A DNA stretch of 64,000 nt. Source: JAAXIE01 sp965263155. Lineage in GTDB: Bacteria; Chloroflexota; Dehalococcoidia; Lucifugimonadales; JAAXIE01. The notes under the pieces were generated by a model. The model did no database searches. It was not told the origin of the DNA and was given only the letters and a program-made list of their open reading frames with translations. Both the position numbers and the translations under genes were made by a program. Location: the NCBI GenBank assembly GCA_965263155.1, contig OZ253586.1, forward strand, positions 1,550,001 through 1,614,000, read 5' to 3'. Of this stretch, positions 40,373 to 48,884 are shown piece after piece; position 1 is the first letter of the stretch, and each line of letters opens with the position of its first letter.

Positions 40373-40968
40373 CTAGAGCCGGTGTGCGCAGGGAGACCTC
40401 AGAGGGCAGGCAAACTCCAGACAGGGCTCGTGGCGCCGGGATCCGGGCCAACTCACGGAGCAGCATCGCCCTAGGCCGCAACATCAGCAAACCCCATACC
40501 ACTGTACCCCAAGGGAACTCAAGGCTAATCGAGGGTCCCACCGGGCGGGGGAAACTCACTAGGTGGCCCGCCTCCCTGTCATCCGGCACGACTTTTTTGC
40601 CTGAGCAGACTCGGCCTCAATTACGCCCTAATATTCTAATTTCCCGTCTACCCCCAGCCGGCGGGGCCTTCACACTCGTTTTCGGGGCTACGACCCCGAG
40701 AGGGAAGGGAGGCACCATGACCCAGGTGGGCGAACTCGTGGGAAAGCTGGGGATATCCCCGGGCGTGCTCCCTGTAAAAGTCCAGTGAGTCTAATTGCAT
40801 GTAGACACTCTTGAAGAGGTCGGATTGCGTTGCGACGAACAGTTACTGTCATCATGGAATCACAATTTACTTTAGGCTCCATATTTTATAAACTCAGCTA
40901 TTATCCTGATAATCTAGACAGACGCCCGTTTTTGCTTGATTGCGTTTGGGGGTGCTTGAGATGGCAAA
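40373..40968. other. Leader region of the A-T-R reductase gene
   Basis: About 600 bases. A short frame at 40718-40788 (MTQVGELVGKLGISPGVLPV) has GGGAAGGGAGG before its ATG and might be a 23-residue leader or chance. 40850-40930 is clearly A+T richer (TTTACTTTAGG, TATTTTATAAAC, TATTATCCTGATAATC) than its surroundings and probably holds the promoter. Confidence 0.35.
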
Positions 40969-43947
40969 ATGAATTCCGCAGCGAGTGGTTTGCATCAGCT
41001 TTTCAAGGCTCAAGCGACGGAGACTCCAGACACTCCGGCAATAGCCTTCGGCGCCGAGCAGACATCCTATGCACAACTGGACCAAGCGACGGATGCCTTG
41101 GGGGCCTACCTTCGACACTGCGGCGTATCAACCGATGATCCGGTGGGCATATACATGGAAACCTGCCCGGAGTACATCGTCGCTGTCATTGGGACATTGA
41201 AGGCCGGCGCGGCCTTCATGCCAGTGGCCCTGGATCTCCCCGATTCCCTGCTCGGTACACTGGTGTCCGAGTCCCAACCCAAGGTGGTGATCACCAAGGC
41301 GCGGCACTTGCCCAGGCTGAGTAAATTCTCTGGGCCTCGCCTATTGCCCGTTGACTCCGACCAGTCCTGGAGAGCGTTCGATCCCGCGACCGATGAGATA
41401 TGCGTTGACGCCGGCGACCTGGCGTTCCTCCCCTACACCTCCGGCACAACAGGACAACCAAAGGGCGTTATGCAGAGCAGCGGCGCCCTGATTTCATCCT
41501 ACCTGGCGAGGTACAGATTCAGTTCCTACAGTGTCGGAGACAGGGTCGCGTGCAACATCTTCTTTCCCTGGGAGTTCCTCCGGCCGCTGTTGAAGGGAGG
41601 AACGGTATACGTTATTCCCGATGATGTGATGTTCGTGCCGCGCGCGCTTACCGGGTTCATAGCGAAATACCGGATTACCGAGGTGCTCTTCACTCCGTCC
41701 TTGCTGCAGGGGATCTTGAATTCGGCAAGCCCAGAACAATTGCGCGCCCGGCTGTCCTCTCTGCGTGTGGTCTGGCTGAACGGCGAGGTGGTGCCGGCCA
41801 GCCTGCTTAAGCCGGCCTTGGACGTTCTGCCCCGGTCTGCGCGAGTGTTCAACACCTACAGCATCAGCGAGACCCACGACGTTTGCACCATTGAACTGAC
41901 GGACTTGAGCCTAGACGGAGTGGATGCGTGCCCGGTGGGTTATGCAATGGACGGAGTGCAGCTCCTAGTGCTCCCGGAGGGGCAGTCCGAGCTGGCTTCA
42001 ACAGGAGTCGGAGAGCTCTTCATTGGCGGTCGCGGACTGGCCCGGGGCTATCTGAAGAGGCCCGACCTGGATGCCCAGAGGTTCGTCATATGGGACAGAG
42101 AGAGGTATTACGCCACCGGAGACCTTGCCGAGGTTGATGGACGTGGTGTGACAACGATCATCGGCCGCAATGATTCGATGGTCAAGATCAGGGGCTACAG
42201 CGTTTACCTGAGCGCCATAGAGGAGACCCTCCGAAAGCACTGTGGCGCTGCCGATGCGGCGGTTTTGGCCGAGAGCAAGGACGAATCCAATAAGCGGCTC
42301 GTGGCCTACGTCGTCCGGGGCCCGCGAGCGGCGTGGAAGGTCGATGGGAAGAGCGGGACAAGCAGAGACCTGCGTGCTCTGCTGGAACGATATCTGCCCC
42401 TCTACATGGTGCCCAGCCACTTCATGGAACTGGAGACGCTCCCGATAAATCAACAGACGGGCAAACTGGAGCGCAAAGCATTGCCCGCATTGCGGGAAAG
42501 GAGACATGCGGTTAAGCAGCGCACTCCGCTGTCCAAGTGCGCAACCGCAGGGGAGCGTCTCAAGGCCTTGCGGGAGCTATGGAATGAAGCACTGGAAATC
42601 GACGGCGACTCACTGGAAGATGACTGGAACTTCTTTCATCTCGGAGGCCACTCCCTGACGGGCCTGGACCTCACCCTAGGCATCGAACAGCTGTTTGGGA
42701 TCGAACTGAGCGGCACGGAGATCTACGAATACCCCACCATGAATGAGCTGGGAGCATACTTGGAACATAGAGGGCCGAATATGGAATCCAGAATTTCGCT
42801 GGCCGAGGACTCGGCCCTGGACCCGGCGATTTCACCAGGAGGCGCCCCGAGAATTACACGTCTCAGCGAGGCGTGCTCGGTCCTTGTAACGGGAACAACC
42901 GGATTCCTGGGAGCCTTTTTGCTCGACGAACTGCTGCGTGCCACGGGACCGGACACCCGGTTCTACTGCCTGGTAAGGGACCCGGACTCAGGACAGGGCG
43001 GGTCCACCAACCGCGTGCTGGACACCCTGAAATATTACGGGCTGGCCGGCCAGTCATCCGGACAACGGATCGCTCCGGTGGCTGGAGACCTCACCCGGCC
43101 CCGGATGGGTCTGAACGATGAGGAGTACCGCCGGCTGGCGGAAGAGATCGACCTGATTTTCCATTGCGCCGCCTCGGTCAACTACGCCTACCCCTATTCT
43201 GCAGCCAAGCCCCACACCGTCGGAGGGACATTGGAGGTGCTCAAGTTCGCCTGCACCGCTGCAACAAAGCCGATCCAATACATTTCATCCAACGGCATTT
43301 TCCCCGGAGGAGACGACAACCCCTACCTTGAAAACAGCGATATAGACGGCTTCGTCGACAGGATGGAGGGGGGCTACAATCAGGCCAAATGGGTTGCGGA
43401 GCGGCTTGTCTGGTCGGCTGTTTCTCGAGGACTGCCGGTATGCATCTTCCGTCCGGGCAACGTCGGCCACCACAGCGGTACGGGCACGGTCAACCCGAAT
43501 GACTTCCTCTCGTTGATTATCAAGGCCTGCGCCCGCCTCGGATGTGCCCCCTTGGCGCCGGAATGGTTCTTCGAGATGACACCTGTCGACTTTCTGATCA
43601 AGGCAATAACGAAAATTTCCGACGATCCCAGACACCTAGGCAGGGTATACAACGTGGTTCAACAGGCCCCCGTACCTGCCGATGAAGTTTTTGCATTTAT
43701 GGAGAACCACGGATACGTGGCGGACCGCACTCAACTGGGGGACTGGAAATCAAGATTGGACACGATGGCCAACCGCGATGATGACATGGAGTTGAAAGTT
43801 CTGATCCGGTCCCTGGAGTCAGTCGAGCCTTACCTGTCCGATACCAGCGTCTACGACATCGGCCGGTTCTCCGAAGCATTGTCGGAAATCGGTCTGGGAA
43901 TGCCCGTAGTCGACGTCGACTACGTGACCAAATTCTTACGGAAGTGA
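40969..43947 (+). CDS. Stand-alone adenylation-carrier-thioester reductase (A-T-R) enzyme
   Basis: 992 aa, intact. Adenylation domain: LPYTSGTTGQPKGVM (A3, about residue 152), NTYSISETHD (A5, 294), YATGDL (A7, 381), GRNDSMVKIRGY (A8, 397) and NQQTGKLERKALP (A10, Lys). Carrier domain: FFHLGGHSLTGLDL with the phosphopantetheine Ser at about 561. Reductase domain: VLVTGTTGFLGAFLLDELLR (NADPH-binding, 639) and YNQAKW (catalytic Tyr-Lys, 802). The chain activates a carboxylic acid with ATP, loads it as thioester and releases aldehyde or alcohol, like Lys2 or carboxylic acid reductase. In the A4 region the residues read NIFFPWEFL, so the Asp that anchors alpha-amino groups in NRPS domains appears replaced by a hydrophobic residue; a non-amino-acid substrate is inferred. 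No phosphopantetheinyl transferase or partner gene is adjacent. The start ATG has only a weak ribosome site. Confidence 0.9.
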   Translation: MNSAASGLHQLFKAQATETPDTPAIAFGAEQTSYAQLDQATDALGAYLRHCGVSTDDPVGIYMETCPEYIVAVIGTLKAGAAFMPVALDLPDSLLGTLVSESQPKVVITKARHLPRLSKFSGPRLLPVDSDQSWRAFDPATDEICVDAGDLAFLPYTSGTTGQPKGVMQSSGALISSYLARYRFSSYSVGDRVACNIFFPWEFLRPLLKGGTVYVIPDDVMFVPRALTGFIAKYRITEVLFTPSLLQGILNSASPEQLRARLSSLRVVWLNGEVVPASLLKPALDVLPRSARVFNTYSISETHDVCTIELTDLSLDGVDACPVGYAMDGVQLLVLPEGQSELASTGVGELFIGGRGLARGYLKRPDLDAQRFVIWDRERYYATGDLAEVDGRGVTTIIGRNDSMVKIRGYSVYLSAIEETLRKHCGAADAAVLAESKDESNKRLVAYVVRGPRAAWKVDGKSGTSRDLRALLERYLPLYMVPSHFMELETLPINQQTGKLERKALPALRERRHAVKQRTPLSKCATAGERLKALRELWNEALEIDGDSLEDDWNFFHLGGHSLTGLDLTLGIEQLFGIELSGTEIYEYPTMNELGAYLEHRGPNMESRISLAEDSALDPAISPGGAPRITRLSEACSVLVTGTTGFLGAFLLDELLRATGPDTRFYCLVRDPDSGQGGSTNRVLDTLKYYGLAGQSSGQRIAPVAGDLTRPRMGLNDEEYRRLAEEIDLIFHCAASVNYAYPYSAAKPHTVGGTLEVLKFACTAATKPIQYISSNGIFPGGDDNPYLENSDIDGFVDRMEGGYNQAKWVAERLVWSAVSRGLPVCIFRPGNVGHHSGTGTVNPNDFLSLIIKACARLGCAPLAPEWFFEMTPVDFLIKAITKISDDPRHLGRVYNVVQQAPVPADEVFAFMENHGYVADRTQLGDWKSRLDTMANRDDDMELKVLIRSLESVEPYLSDTSVYDIGRFSEALSEIGLGMPVVDVDYVTKFLRK

Positions 43948-44394
43948 CCATGAAAGTGAGTTTGCGGCGGATTTGATCTCTTCAGCCAGTCGTTCTCGGT
44001 AACAGGTAGCGCCAGAAACCGGGCCGCGCTAGGGAGACACCGCCGTACCAAACGCGCCAGCACCGGAAGGCCTGCCCCGACACACCGGGCATGATCGGCC
44101 GCCGGTCTTCCTGCAGACATGACCACTTCCGCTGCTCTAAGGTGTTAATCATTTCCCGCAAAATGTTTCCTGTCCGGCTGTCTCCACCGCACTGGACAAA
44201 ATCAAGAACCTTCACGCTCAGGTTCAGTCTGACGTTATGAAGGCCAACTACCGGATGCTCTCGCTTATCCGGTTCCAGCCCTCGGGCAGTGTCCGAGCAT
44301 CAGGGAACCTTCGCTTGGGCCAAACCTTCTTACCGAGGTGTAGACCCACCCGCATGCACCAGCGGCAGGACGTGGGGCCCGATGGAGGTAACGG
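43948..44394. other. Intergenic with repeat copy D
   Basis: Only the dispersed repeat (44184-44247, reverse strand) is recognisable. Confidence 0.4.
44184..44247 (-). repeat. Dispersed ~48-bp repeat, copy D
   Basis: Reverse-strand core AGACTGAACCTGAGCGTGAA, then GGTTCTTGATTTTGTCCAGT and GCGGTGG. The flank GCCTTCATAACG is shared with copy B, and GCCGGACAGGA on the other side with copy C. It lies about 240 bases beyond the A-T-R gene stop. Confidence 0.75.
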
Positions 44395-44654
44395 ATGTTG
44401 GAGAGGACTATCGGCCTGACCAAGCTGAGGCGGTCCTCATGGTCAGTTGTTGCCGCCATTGCCCTGTGCTTGATTGCCACTTCCCGCTGTCGGCATGCGA
44501 CAACGAGCCACAACCTGTTGCTACTCCAGCATCCACTAGCGAACTGACCACTACGAGCACAGGCACAGCGCCACCGACTATCAGCCCGACGCCAGCACCG
44601 TCTCACCGAGCTGCAACTCGTCCAGCGCAATGGGGTTGCCACACCCCAAGTTGA
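44395..44654 (+). pseudogene. Lipoprotein N-terminus, frameshifted
   Basis: ATG 44395 has GGAGGTAACGG directly upstream. The frame reads MLERTIGLTKLRRSSWSVVA, then AIALCLIATS, a signal peptide. Near 44490 a one-base shift moves to LSACDNEPQPVATPASTSEL, giving a proper lipobox (LSAC), followed by a Thr/Pro-rich linker TAPPTISPTPAP, the usual layout of Chloroflexota lipoproteins. Nothing recognisable follows, so the functional domain is gone. Confidence 0.5.
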
Positions 44655-44714
44655 ACACTTGATCATCTTCACGCAGACTATCTCGGCCAGACCTCTTGCT
44701 TTGCTGCTATGGAA

Positions 44715-45179
44715 TCACGAACCGCGCAAATCATCCAGCACTTGGTCCGCCGGGCATACAGTTTCGAAACTGTATCGCAATCCTTCTAGATTGGTTACTG
44801 GCTCAGAGCAACTACCGAGAAATGCGTCCTCCCATTCCATCATCCACTCCCCGATGTCGAGTTCGGCCTGCTCGTCACCCATGTAGTCCACTAGCCTGAT
44901 AACTTCAACATCTGGAAATCCACGGCCCTCGGAAGAATGGATAGGCACGGAAACTGCTCTTATGATGCCGTCGGAAGTTTGCTCCAAGCTCTTAACGGCC
45001 CCGAAAGGCAACGATTCAAAAAGGTCTCCTGCTATGTCATAGAACGAGGCTCCGCCTGTGAAGCGCCTCTCTAGGAGTTAGGTGATATTCGATTCGGTGT
45101 TAGAGACGATGAGGTTGTGACCCACGAATGCAAAGGCTTCCCAAGGGGGCGGGCCAATCCATAGCACCACATCCTTCAT
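44715..45179 (-). pseudogene. Hypothetical protein with in-frame stop
   Basis: From ATG 45179: MKDVVLWIGPPPWEAFAFVG, then SNTESNIT and TAA; the same frame goes on RRFTGGASFYDIAGDLFESL, AVSVPIHSSEGRGFPDVEVI and LDIGEWMMEWEDAFLG to a stop at 44715. Since the frame is unchanged and composition is similar on both sides, one nonsense mutation in a gene of about 155 codons is the simplest reading. It starts just after another small reverse-strand frame. No family recognised. Confidence 0.4.
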
Positions 45180-45189
45180 TTCGCTGCGT

Positions 45190-45363
45190 TCATAGCCCTA
45201 GTTCCTCAAAACAGTTTTGCAAGGCTCCCGGGTAGTTATGTCTACCCCTCAGGAAAAGCATACTATCAATAGCATCTATTACGGTGATGTCGGACTCATA
45301 TTCCGGGACCGCGGGGTCCTCGAATATAGTGGACAAAGTTCCAGTCCACTCGAGCCCCAGCAC
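45190..45363 (-). CDS. Small hypothetical protein (57 aa, possibly truncated)
   Basis: GTG start at 45363; reads LEWTGTLSTIFEDPAVPEYE, then SDITVIDAIDSMLFLRGRHN and YPGALQNCFEELGL. An upstream TGA precedes the GTG, so the N-terminus may be lost. It precedes the broken gene at 44715-45179 by 10 bases, likely one transcription unit. Unknown function. Confidence 0.3.
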   Translation of the reverse strand: MLGLEWTGTLSTIFEDPAVPEYESDITVIDAIDSMLFLRGRHNYPGALQNCFEELGL

Positions 45364-45669
45364 TCATAGGCTGCCTGTTTAGCCGTATACAGGGCGCAAG
45401 ATCGCAGGGCGTCCGAAATCTGGCGTCCCTTAAAGGGGACGCGCTTTTCCGGGATCGTTGCCCTCAACTGCTGCTTTCGCAGGGAGACCCAGCAGCATGG
45501 GCATCTCCGTGCTATCCCCAGCGGGTCGATCCTCGCCGGCCAGGCGCCGTGTTCACGGTACGCTGTGTGGGGGTAGTTCATCCGTGATTCATTTCGGAAG
45601 GAGGAGATGTTGACAGGGATGTGGCGATGACCCACTATCTGAGTAAGACTCGATAATTAAGGACAATTC
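45364..45669. other. Upstream region of the toxin-antitoxin pair
   Basis: No gene recognised in about 300 bases; the promoter of the RHH/PIN operon is expected close to 45620-45660 (GTAAGACTCGATAATTAAG). Confidence 0.3.
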
Positions 45670-45927
45670 ATGCCAAGAACGACCAGGACCATCACTTTCT
45701 CATTGTCTCCAGACATGGCAGCACGGGTGGACGAGGTGATGAAACAACAGGGACGGTCCAGGAGCGAATTCCTGCGAGATGCTGTGCTCCGTTACATCGA
45801 GGAGTGCGAGTGGCGCCATCTGCTCCACTACGGCGAGGAGAGGTCTAGGGAACGGGGCATCGGCCCCGAGGACGTAGCCGGTCTGGTGGAGGAGCACCGC
45901 TCGGAGGTGGGTCGGACCCCGGCGTGA
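45670..45927 (+). CDS. Ribbon-helix-helix antitoxin (CopG/MetJ-like)
   Basis: 85 aa. RTTRTITFSLSPDMAARVDE, then QQGRSRSEFLRDAVLRYIEE, is a complete ribbon-helix-helix fold: one beta strand, two helices. The remaining 35 residues (RSRERGIGPEDVAGLVEEHR) are the acidic tail that usually wraps the toxin. It overlaps the PIN gene by three bases (GTGA), so the two are translationally coupled. Expected to bind its own promoter as a dimer and to neutralise the toxin. Confidence 0.85.
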   Translation: MPRTTRTITFSLSPDMAARVDEVMKQQGRSRSEFLRDAVLRYIEECEWRHLLHYGEERSRERGIGPEDVAGLVEEHRSEVGRTPA

Positions 45928-46331
45928 GGGCGGTCCTGGATACCAACGTGATCGTCTCCGCCCTGAACTTCCCCGGAAACGAGCGGCTGGTGCTGGAACT
46001 GGCCTTGCGGGGACGGTTCGAGTTCTACCTGTCCATCTTCATCATGGAGGAGGGGTCAGGAGTGCTGGTGCGCAAGTTCGGTTGGGACGAGGAACGCTCT
46101 TTCCAGGCCATACGGGTGTTGCAGAACGCCGCCACCGTCATCGAACCTCCACGTATGCCGGAAGTGATCGAGGGCGGACACCCCGACAACCGGGTGTTGG
46201 AGTGTGTCGTCACGGCTTCTGCCGACTACCTCGTGACCGGGGACCGCCGGCATCTCTTGCCCATCGGAGAGCACAAGGGCACGAGAATTGTCAATGCTCC
46301 TCGGTTCCTTTCGGAATTGGGCGGGGCATGA
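45924..46331 (+). CDS. PIN-domain toxin (COG1569-type RNase)
   Basis: 135 aa, GTG start. PIN signature acidic residues: Asp in MRAVLDTNVIVSALNF (residue 6), Glu in FIMEEGSGVLVRKFGW (about 42), Asp in HPDNRVLECVVTASADYLVT (about 97 and 107) and Asp in GDRRHLLPIG. These coordinate Mg2+ for RNA cleavage. The order antitoxin-toxin and overlap are classical for RHH/PIN modules. It appears intact, unlike most neighbours, which fits selection for keeping a toxin's genes together. Confidence 0.88.
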   Translation: MRAVLDTNVIVSALNFPGNERLVLELALRGRFEFYLSIFIMEEGSGVLVRKFGWDEERSFQAIRVLQNAATVIEPPRMPEVIEGGHPDNRVLECVVTASADYLVTGDRRHLLPIGEHKGTRIVNAPRFLSELGGA

Positions 46332-46368
46332 TACAAGTAATCTTGCTTGGCGAAAGGAGCGGGAGCCC

Positions 46369-46602
46369 ATGCTGGATATTGAGGGTCTCCTGACGAGTCT
46401 GGCCCAGAGTCGAAAGGTATTTCATTCGGAAGCGGACTTTTAGCATGCGTTGGCTTGGCAGATTCATAAGGCGAGACCGGACAGCCCATATGCACCGCGC
46501 CTTATGAACCTGGTGCGCCAATTCCTCCGCATAAAGCTAATCGCGTTACATCTGGACGGATTCTACATGCTGGCGGCGGAGCGGGAGTTGATTGGCCTGT
46601 AG
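46369..46602 (+). pseudogene. Remnant with in-frame stop (HSEADF protein)
   Basis: From ATG 46369: MLDIEGLLTSLAQSRKVFHS, EADF, TAG, HALAWQIHKARPDSPYAPRL, then MNLVRQFLRIKLIALHLD and a stop at 46600-46602. The TAG stands where FHSEADFQHALAW would be expected, a CAG to TAG change. The family, proteins starting with xxVFHSEADFQHALAW, is widespread and often located near toxin-antitoxin or restriction genes; I cannot assign a function. The following part is also shortened. Confidence 0.5.
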
Positions 46603-46662
46603 GCGTCCCAGCGCGGTCTCGCGCCAAGAGGGCGTTTGAGGGGTTTATCCTCCCCCTCCGGC

Positions 46663-47733
46663 TTATCTGGTCAAGACCTGGGCCAAGCTCTCCAAGAAGC
46701 CGCCGATGTGGTCCTGTGTGATCAACCCAACGGTGCCCAGGCGGAAGGTAGTCTCGCTCAATGGCCCCTGAGACTTGTAAATCAAGTACCCGCGCTCTTT
46801 CAAAGGCCGATGCAGGTCATTGTAGGAGAACCCGTCGGGCAGCATTACCGAGGTCATGGTGTTGGACAGGTTCTCTCGGGACACCAGGAAACTCAACTCC
46901 AGGGCTGCCAGTCCGTCGCGCAGCGAATGGGCGATGTCGCGGTAGTGGGCTATGCGGCGGTCCACGCCCTCCTCCAGCAATTCCCTGGCAGCCTCCCGGA
47001 GAGCATAAATGGTCTGGATGGGCGGCGTGAAGGGGGTCTCTCCTTCCTCCTCCCGAATCAAGGCGCCGACCAGGTCGGTGGGAAAAGTCACCTGGCGCCG
47101 TTGGCCCACCACTTCCAGCAGCTCATTGGAGACCACCACGAAGGAGGCCCCGGGAATGCCGCGAAGACACTTGTTGGCCGACCCGATAATCAGGTCGACA
47201 CCCCAACTTGGCAGGTCCAACTCCTCGCCGGCCACGCTGCTAACGGTATCCACCAGCACCCACTTTTGACGGCCCTTGGCTATCTCGGCAACCTGGGCCA
47301 GGTCATTGAGGACACCCGTGGTGGTCTCGTGGTGGATCAGATACACCACATCGTGGGAGGTGGCGCCAACCAACTCCTCCACTCGTTCCAGGGGCAGGGG
47401 AAGTGTCCAGTCGAAATTCTCCAGGGTGAAGGGAATCCCGAAGACTTGGGCGACCTGGGCGGCCCGCTCACCGTAGACTCCATTGGACAGGACCAAGACG
47501 CCACTGGTAACGCCGGCCAGGGAGGTAATAGCGGCCTCGATGCCTGTGGTGCCGGAGCCGCTTAGCACGGCGCAGGCGTATCCTTTGGGCACGCCACATA
47601 CCTGAAGTAGCAGAGAGCGGGTTTCCAGCAGAAGCTCGGAGAACTCGGACTCACGGTGGCCAATGTCGGGCAGGGTGAGAGCCAGGCGGACCCGCTCGGA
47701 GATGTTGGCCGGGCCGGGCGAAAATATTATCAT
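46663..47733 (-). CDS. phnW: 2-aminoethylphosphonate--pyruvate transaminase
   Basis: 356 aa, a class V PLP aminotransferase. IIFSPGPANISERVRLAL is the typical start; HRESEFSELL, VLSGSGTTGIEAAI, IHHETTTGVLNDL and VDTVSSVAGEELDL follow, and the PLP Lys is in IIGSANKCLRGIPG (about residue 193). The match to PhnW-type enzymes rests on the PGP..HR start, HHETTTG and SANK(C)LxGxPG blocks and on context: it is the last gene of a PepM-decarboxylase operon. It would convert phosphonoacetaldehyde to 2-aminoethylphosphonate. It starts five bases after the decarboxylase stop, with its ribosome site inside the upstream gene. Confidence 0.85.
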   Translation of the reverse strand: MIIFSPGPANISERVRLALTLPDIGHRESEFSELLLETRSLLLQVCGVPKGYACAVLSGSGTTGIEAAITSLAGVTSGVLVLSNGVYGERAAQVAQVFGIPFTLENFDWTLPLPLERVEELVGATSHDVVYLIHHETTTGVLNDLAQVAEIAKGRQKWVLVDTVSSVAGEELDLPSWGVDLIIGSANKCLRGIPGASFVVVSNELLEVVGQRRQVTFPTDLVGALIREEEGETPFTPPIQTIYALREAARELLEEGVDRRIAHYRDIAHSLRDGLAALELSFLVSRENLSNTMTSVMLPDGFSYNDLHRPLKERGYLIYKSQGPLSETTFRLGTVGLITQDHIGGFLESLAQVLTR

Positions 47734-47738
47734 CCCGT

Positions 47739-48311
47739 TCAGTCCTTCCGTTGGACGTTGCTCCGGAACCGGTCCCTGATCTCGGTTGGCGGGTGGGACA
47801 CCCGGGGAATACCCTCCACCGGGGCAATACCGACCTTGACCAGAATCAGGTGGGGACCCGGTACACCGGCCACCCCCAAAAGAGCGCCTTCCAAGTCTTC
47901 TATATCATCCACTCGCGCCACCTGCCGGTAGCCGCAGCTCTTGGCTACCTCGGCCAAGTCCACTTTGGAGCTAATGGTTGGCTGCCCTCCGGTGGACTCG
48001 TAGGATTCGTTGTCCAAGATAAAATGGACGAAGTTGCTGGGATTTTCGCCGGCGATGAGGGGCAAAGCGCCCAAGCTCATCAATGCGCTGCCATCTCCCT
48101 CCAGCACAAAAACCCGCTGCTCCGGCGCCATCAGGGCCAGACCCAGACCAAAGGAAGACAGGAGCCCCATGGAGCCGATCATGTAGAAATTCCCGGGCCT
48201 GTCTTCGGTGAAGAATACCTCACGCGATATCATCCCCGTGGTGCTCAACACCAGGTCGGCGGGCCGGACATGCGCTAGGATTTTCTCGATGGCCCTGTAG
48301 CGGTCGATCAA
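47739..48311 (-). CDS. Phosphonopyruvate decarboxylase, TPP-binding subunit
   Basis: 190 aa, TTG start overlapping the stop of the upstream subunit gene by three bases. FVLEGDGSALMSLGALPLIA is the TPP/Mg2+ motif (GDG..), and FILDNESYESTGGQPT completes it (about residue 118-133). STTGMISREVFF and NFYMIGSMGLLSSFGLGLAL are the conserved blocks of the C-terminal half of phosphonopyruvate decarboxylase. In most organisms the enzyme is one chain of about 380 aa; here it is encoded as two genes, as in archaeal sulfopyruvate decarboxylase ComDE. The PepM neighbour favours phosphonopyruvate as substrate. Confidence 0.85.
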   Translation of the reverse strand: MIDRYRAIEKILAHVRPADLVLSTTGMISREVFFTEDRPGNFYMIGSMGLLSSFGLGLALMAPEQRVFVLEGDGSALMSLGALPLIAGENPSNFVHFILDNESYESTGGQPTISSKVDLAEVAKSCGYRQVARVDDIEDLEGALLGVAGVPGPHLILVKVGIAPVEGIPRVSHPPTEIRDRFRSNVQRKD

Positions 48312-48802
48312 TCCACCACTCCATGCCTGATCAGCAGCGCTCCTGGTACCGATCGCCTGTGGATTTCCGCCAACAGCCGGTCCAAGGCGTGCTCCAGTTG
48401 GTCCGGCTCCGGTACTTCGTAGGGGACTTCCAGGAGGTCAAAAATCTCCGGCGACTTCACACCCATGATCCAATGCTCGGGAGCGTCGTTGGGTGGACCG
48501 CCATAACCTCGCCAGCCGACTACTAGCAGCACCGGAATCTTGTACATCAGGCTAAACGAGGTCAGGGGATTTACGATGTTGCCGATTCCCGAGTTCTGCA
48601 TCATGACGCCGCCCAGTTTCCCGGCGAAATAGGCGGCGCTGGCCACGCCCAGAGCCACATCCTCCCGCACCGCTGGCACGTAGCGCACCTCCGGGTCTTC
48701 CACCATATAGTTGTAGGATTGTTGAAACGTGGAGTCGGGCACACCGGAGAAGAAAGTCAAGCCTCGCGCCTTCAGCACGTCCCAGAAAGCCCTAGCTTCC
48801 AT
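48308..48802 (-). CDS. Phosphonopyruvate decarboxylase, PYR-domain subunit
   Basis: 164 aa. GLTFFSGVPDSTFQQSYNYM (start of the TPP-enzyme PYR domain), YVPAVREDVALGVASAAYFA with the cofactor-activating Glu in REDVA, VMMQNSGIGNIVNPLTSFSL and IPVLLVVGWRGYGGPPNDAP. It ends EIHRRSVPGALLIRHGVVD. Together with the next gene it forms a full decarboxylase that drives the unfavourable PepM reaction forward by making phosphonoacetaldehyde. The stop overlaps the next start. Start ATG 48802 is preceded by AGGTGGG, spaced a little far. Confidence 0.85.
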   Translation of the reverse strand: MEARAFWDVLKARGLTFFSGVPDSTFQQSYNYMVEDPEVRYVPAVREDVALGVASAAYFAGKLGGVMMQNSGIGNIVNPLTSFSLMYKIPVLLVVGWRGYGGPPNDAPEHWIMGVKSPEIFDLLEVPYEVPEPDQLEHALDRLLAEIHRRSVPGALLIRHGVVD

Positions 48803-48884
48803 AATCTAACAGCCCACCTATCAGCCCGGTATGGCCTCTACCGCCGGTATCCCGGCGCCAGGGCTGCTCCGTTTCTTCCGTTCT

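Noticed and set aside
47739..48802. Sulfopyruvate decarboxylase (ComDE) instead of phosphonopyruvate decarboxylase
   Set aside because: The two-gene layout fits ComDE, but direct linkage to PepM and a PhnW-type transaminase and the absence of other coenzyme M genes favour phosphonopyruvate. Kept as the main alternative.
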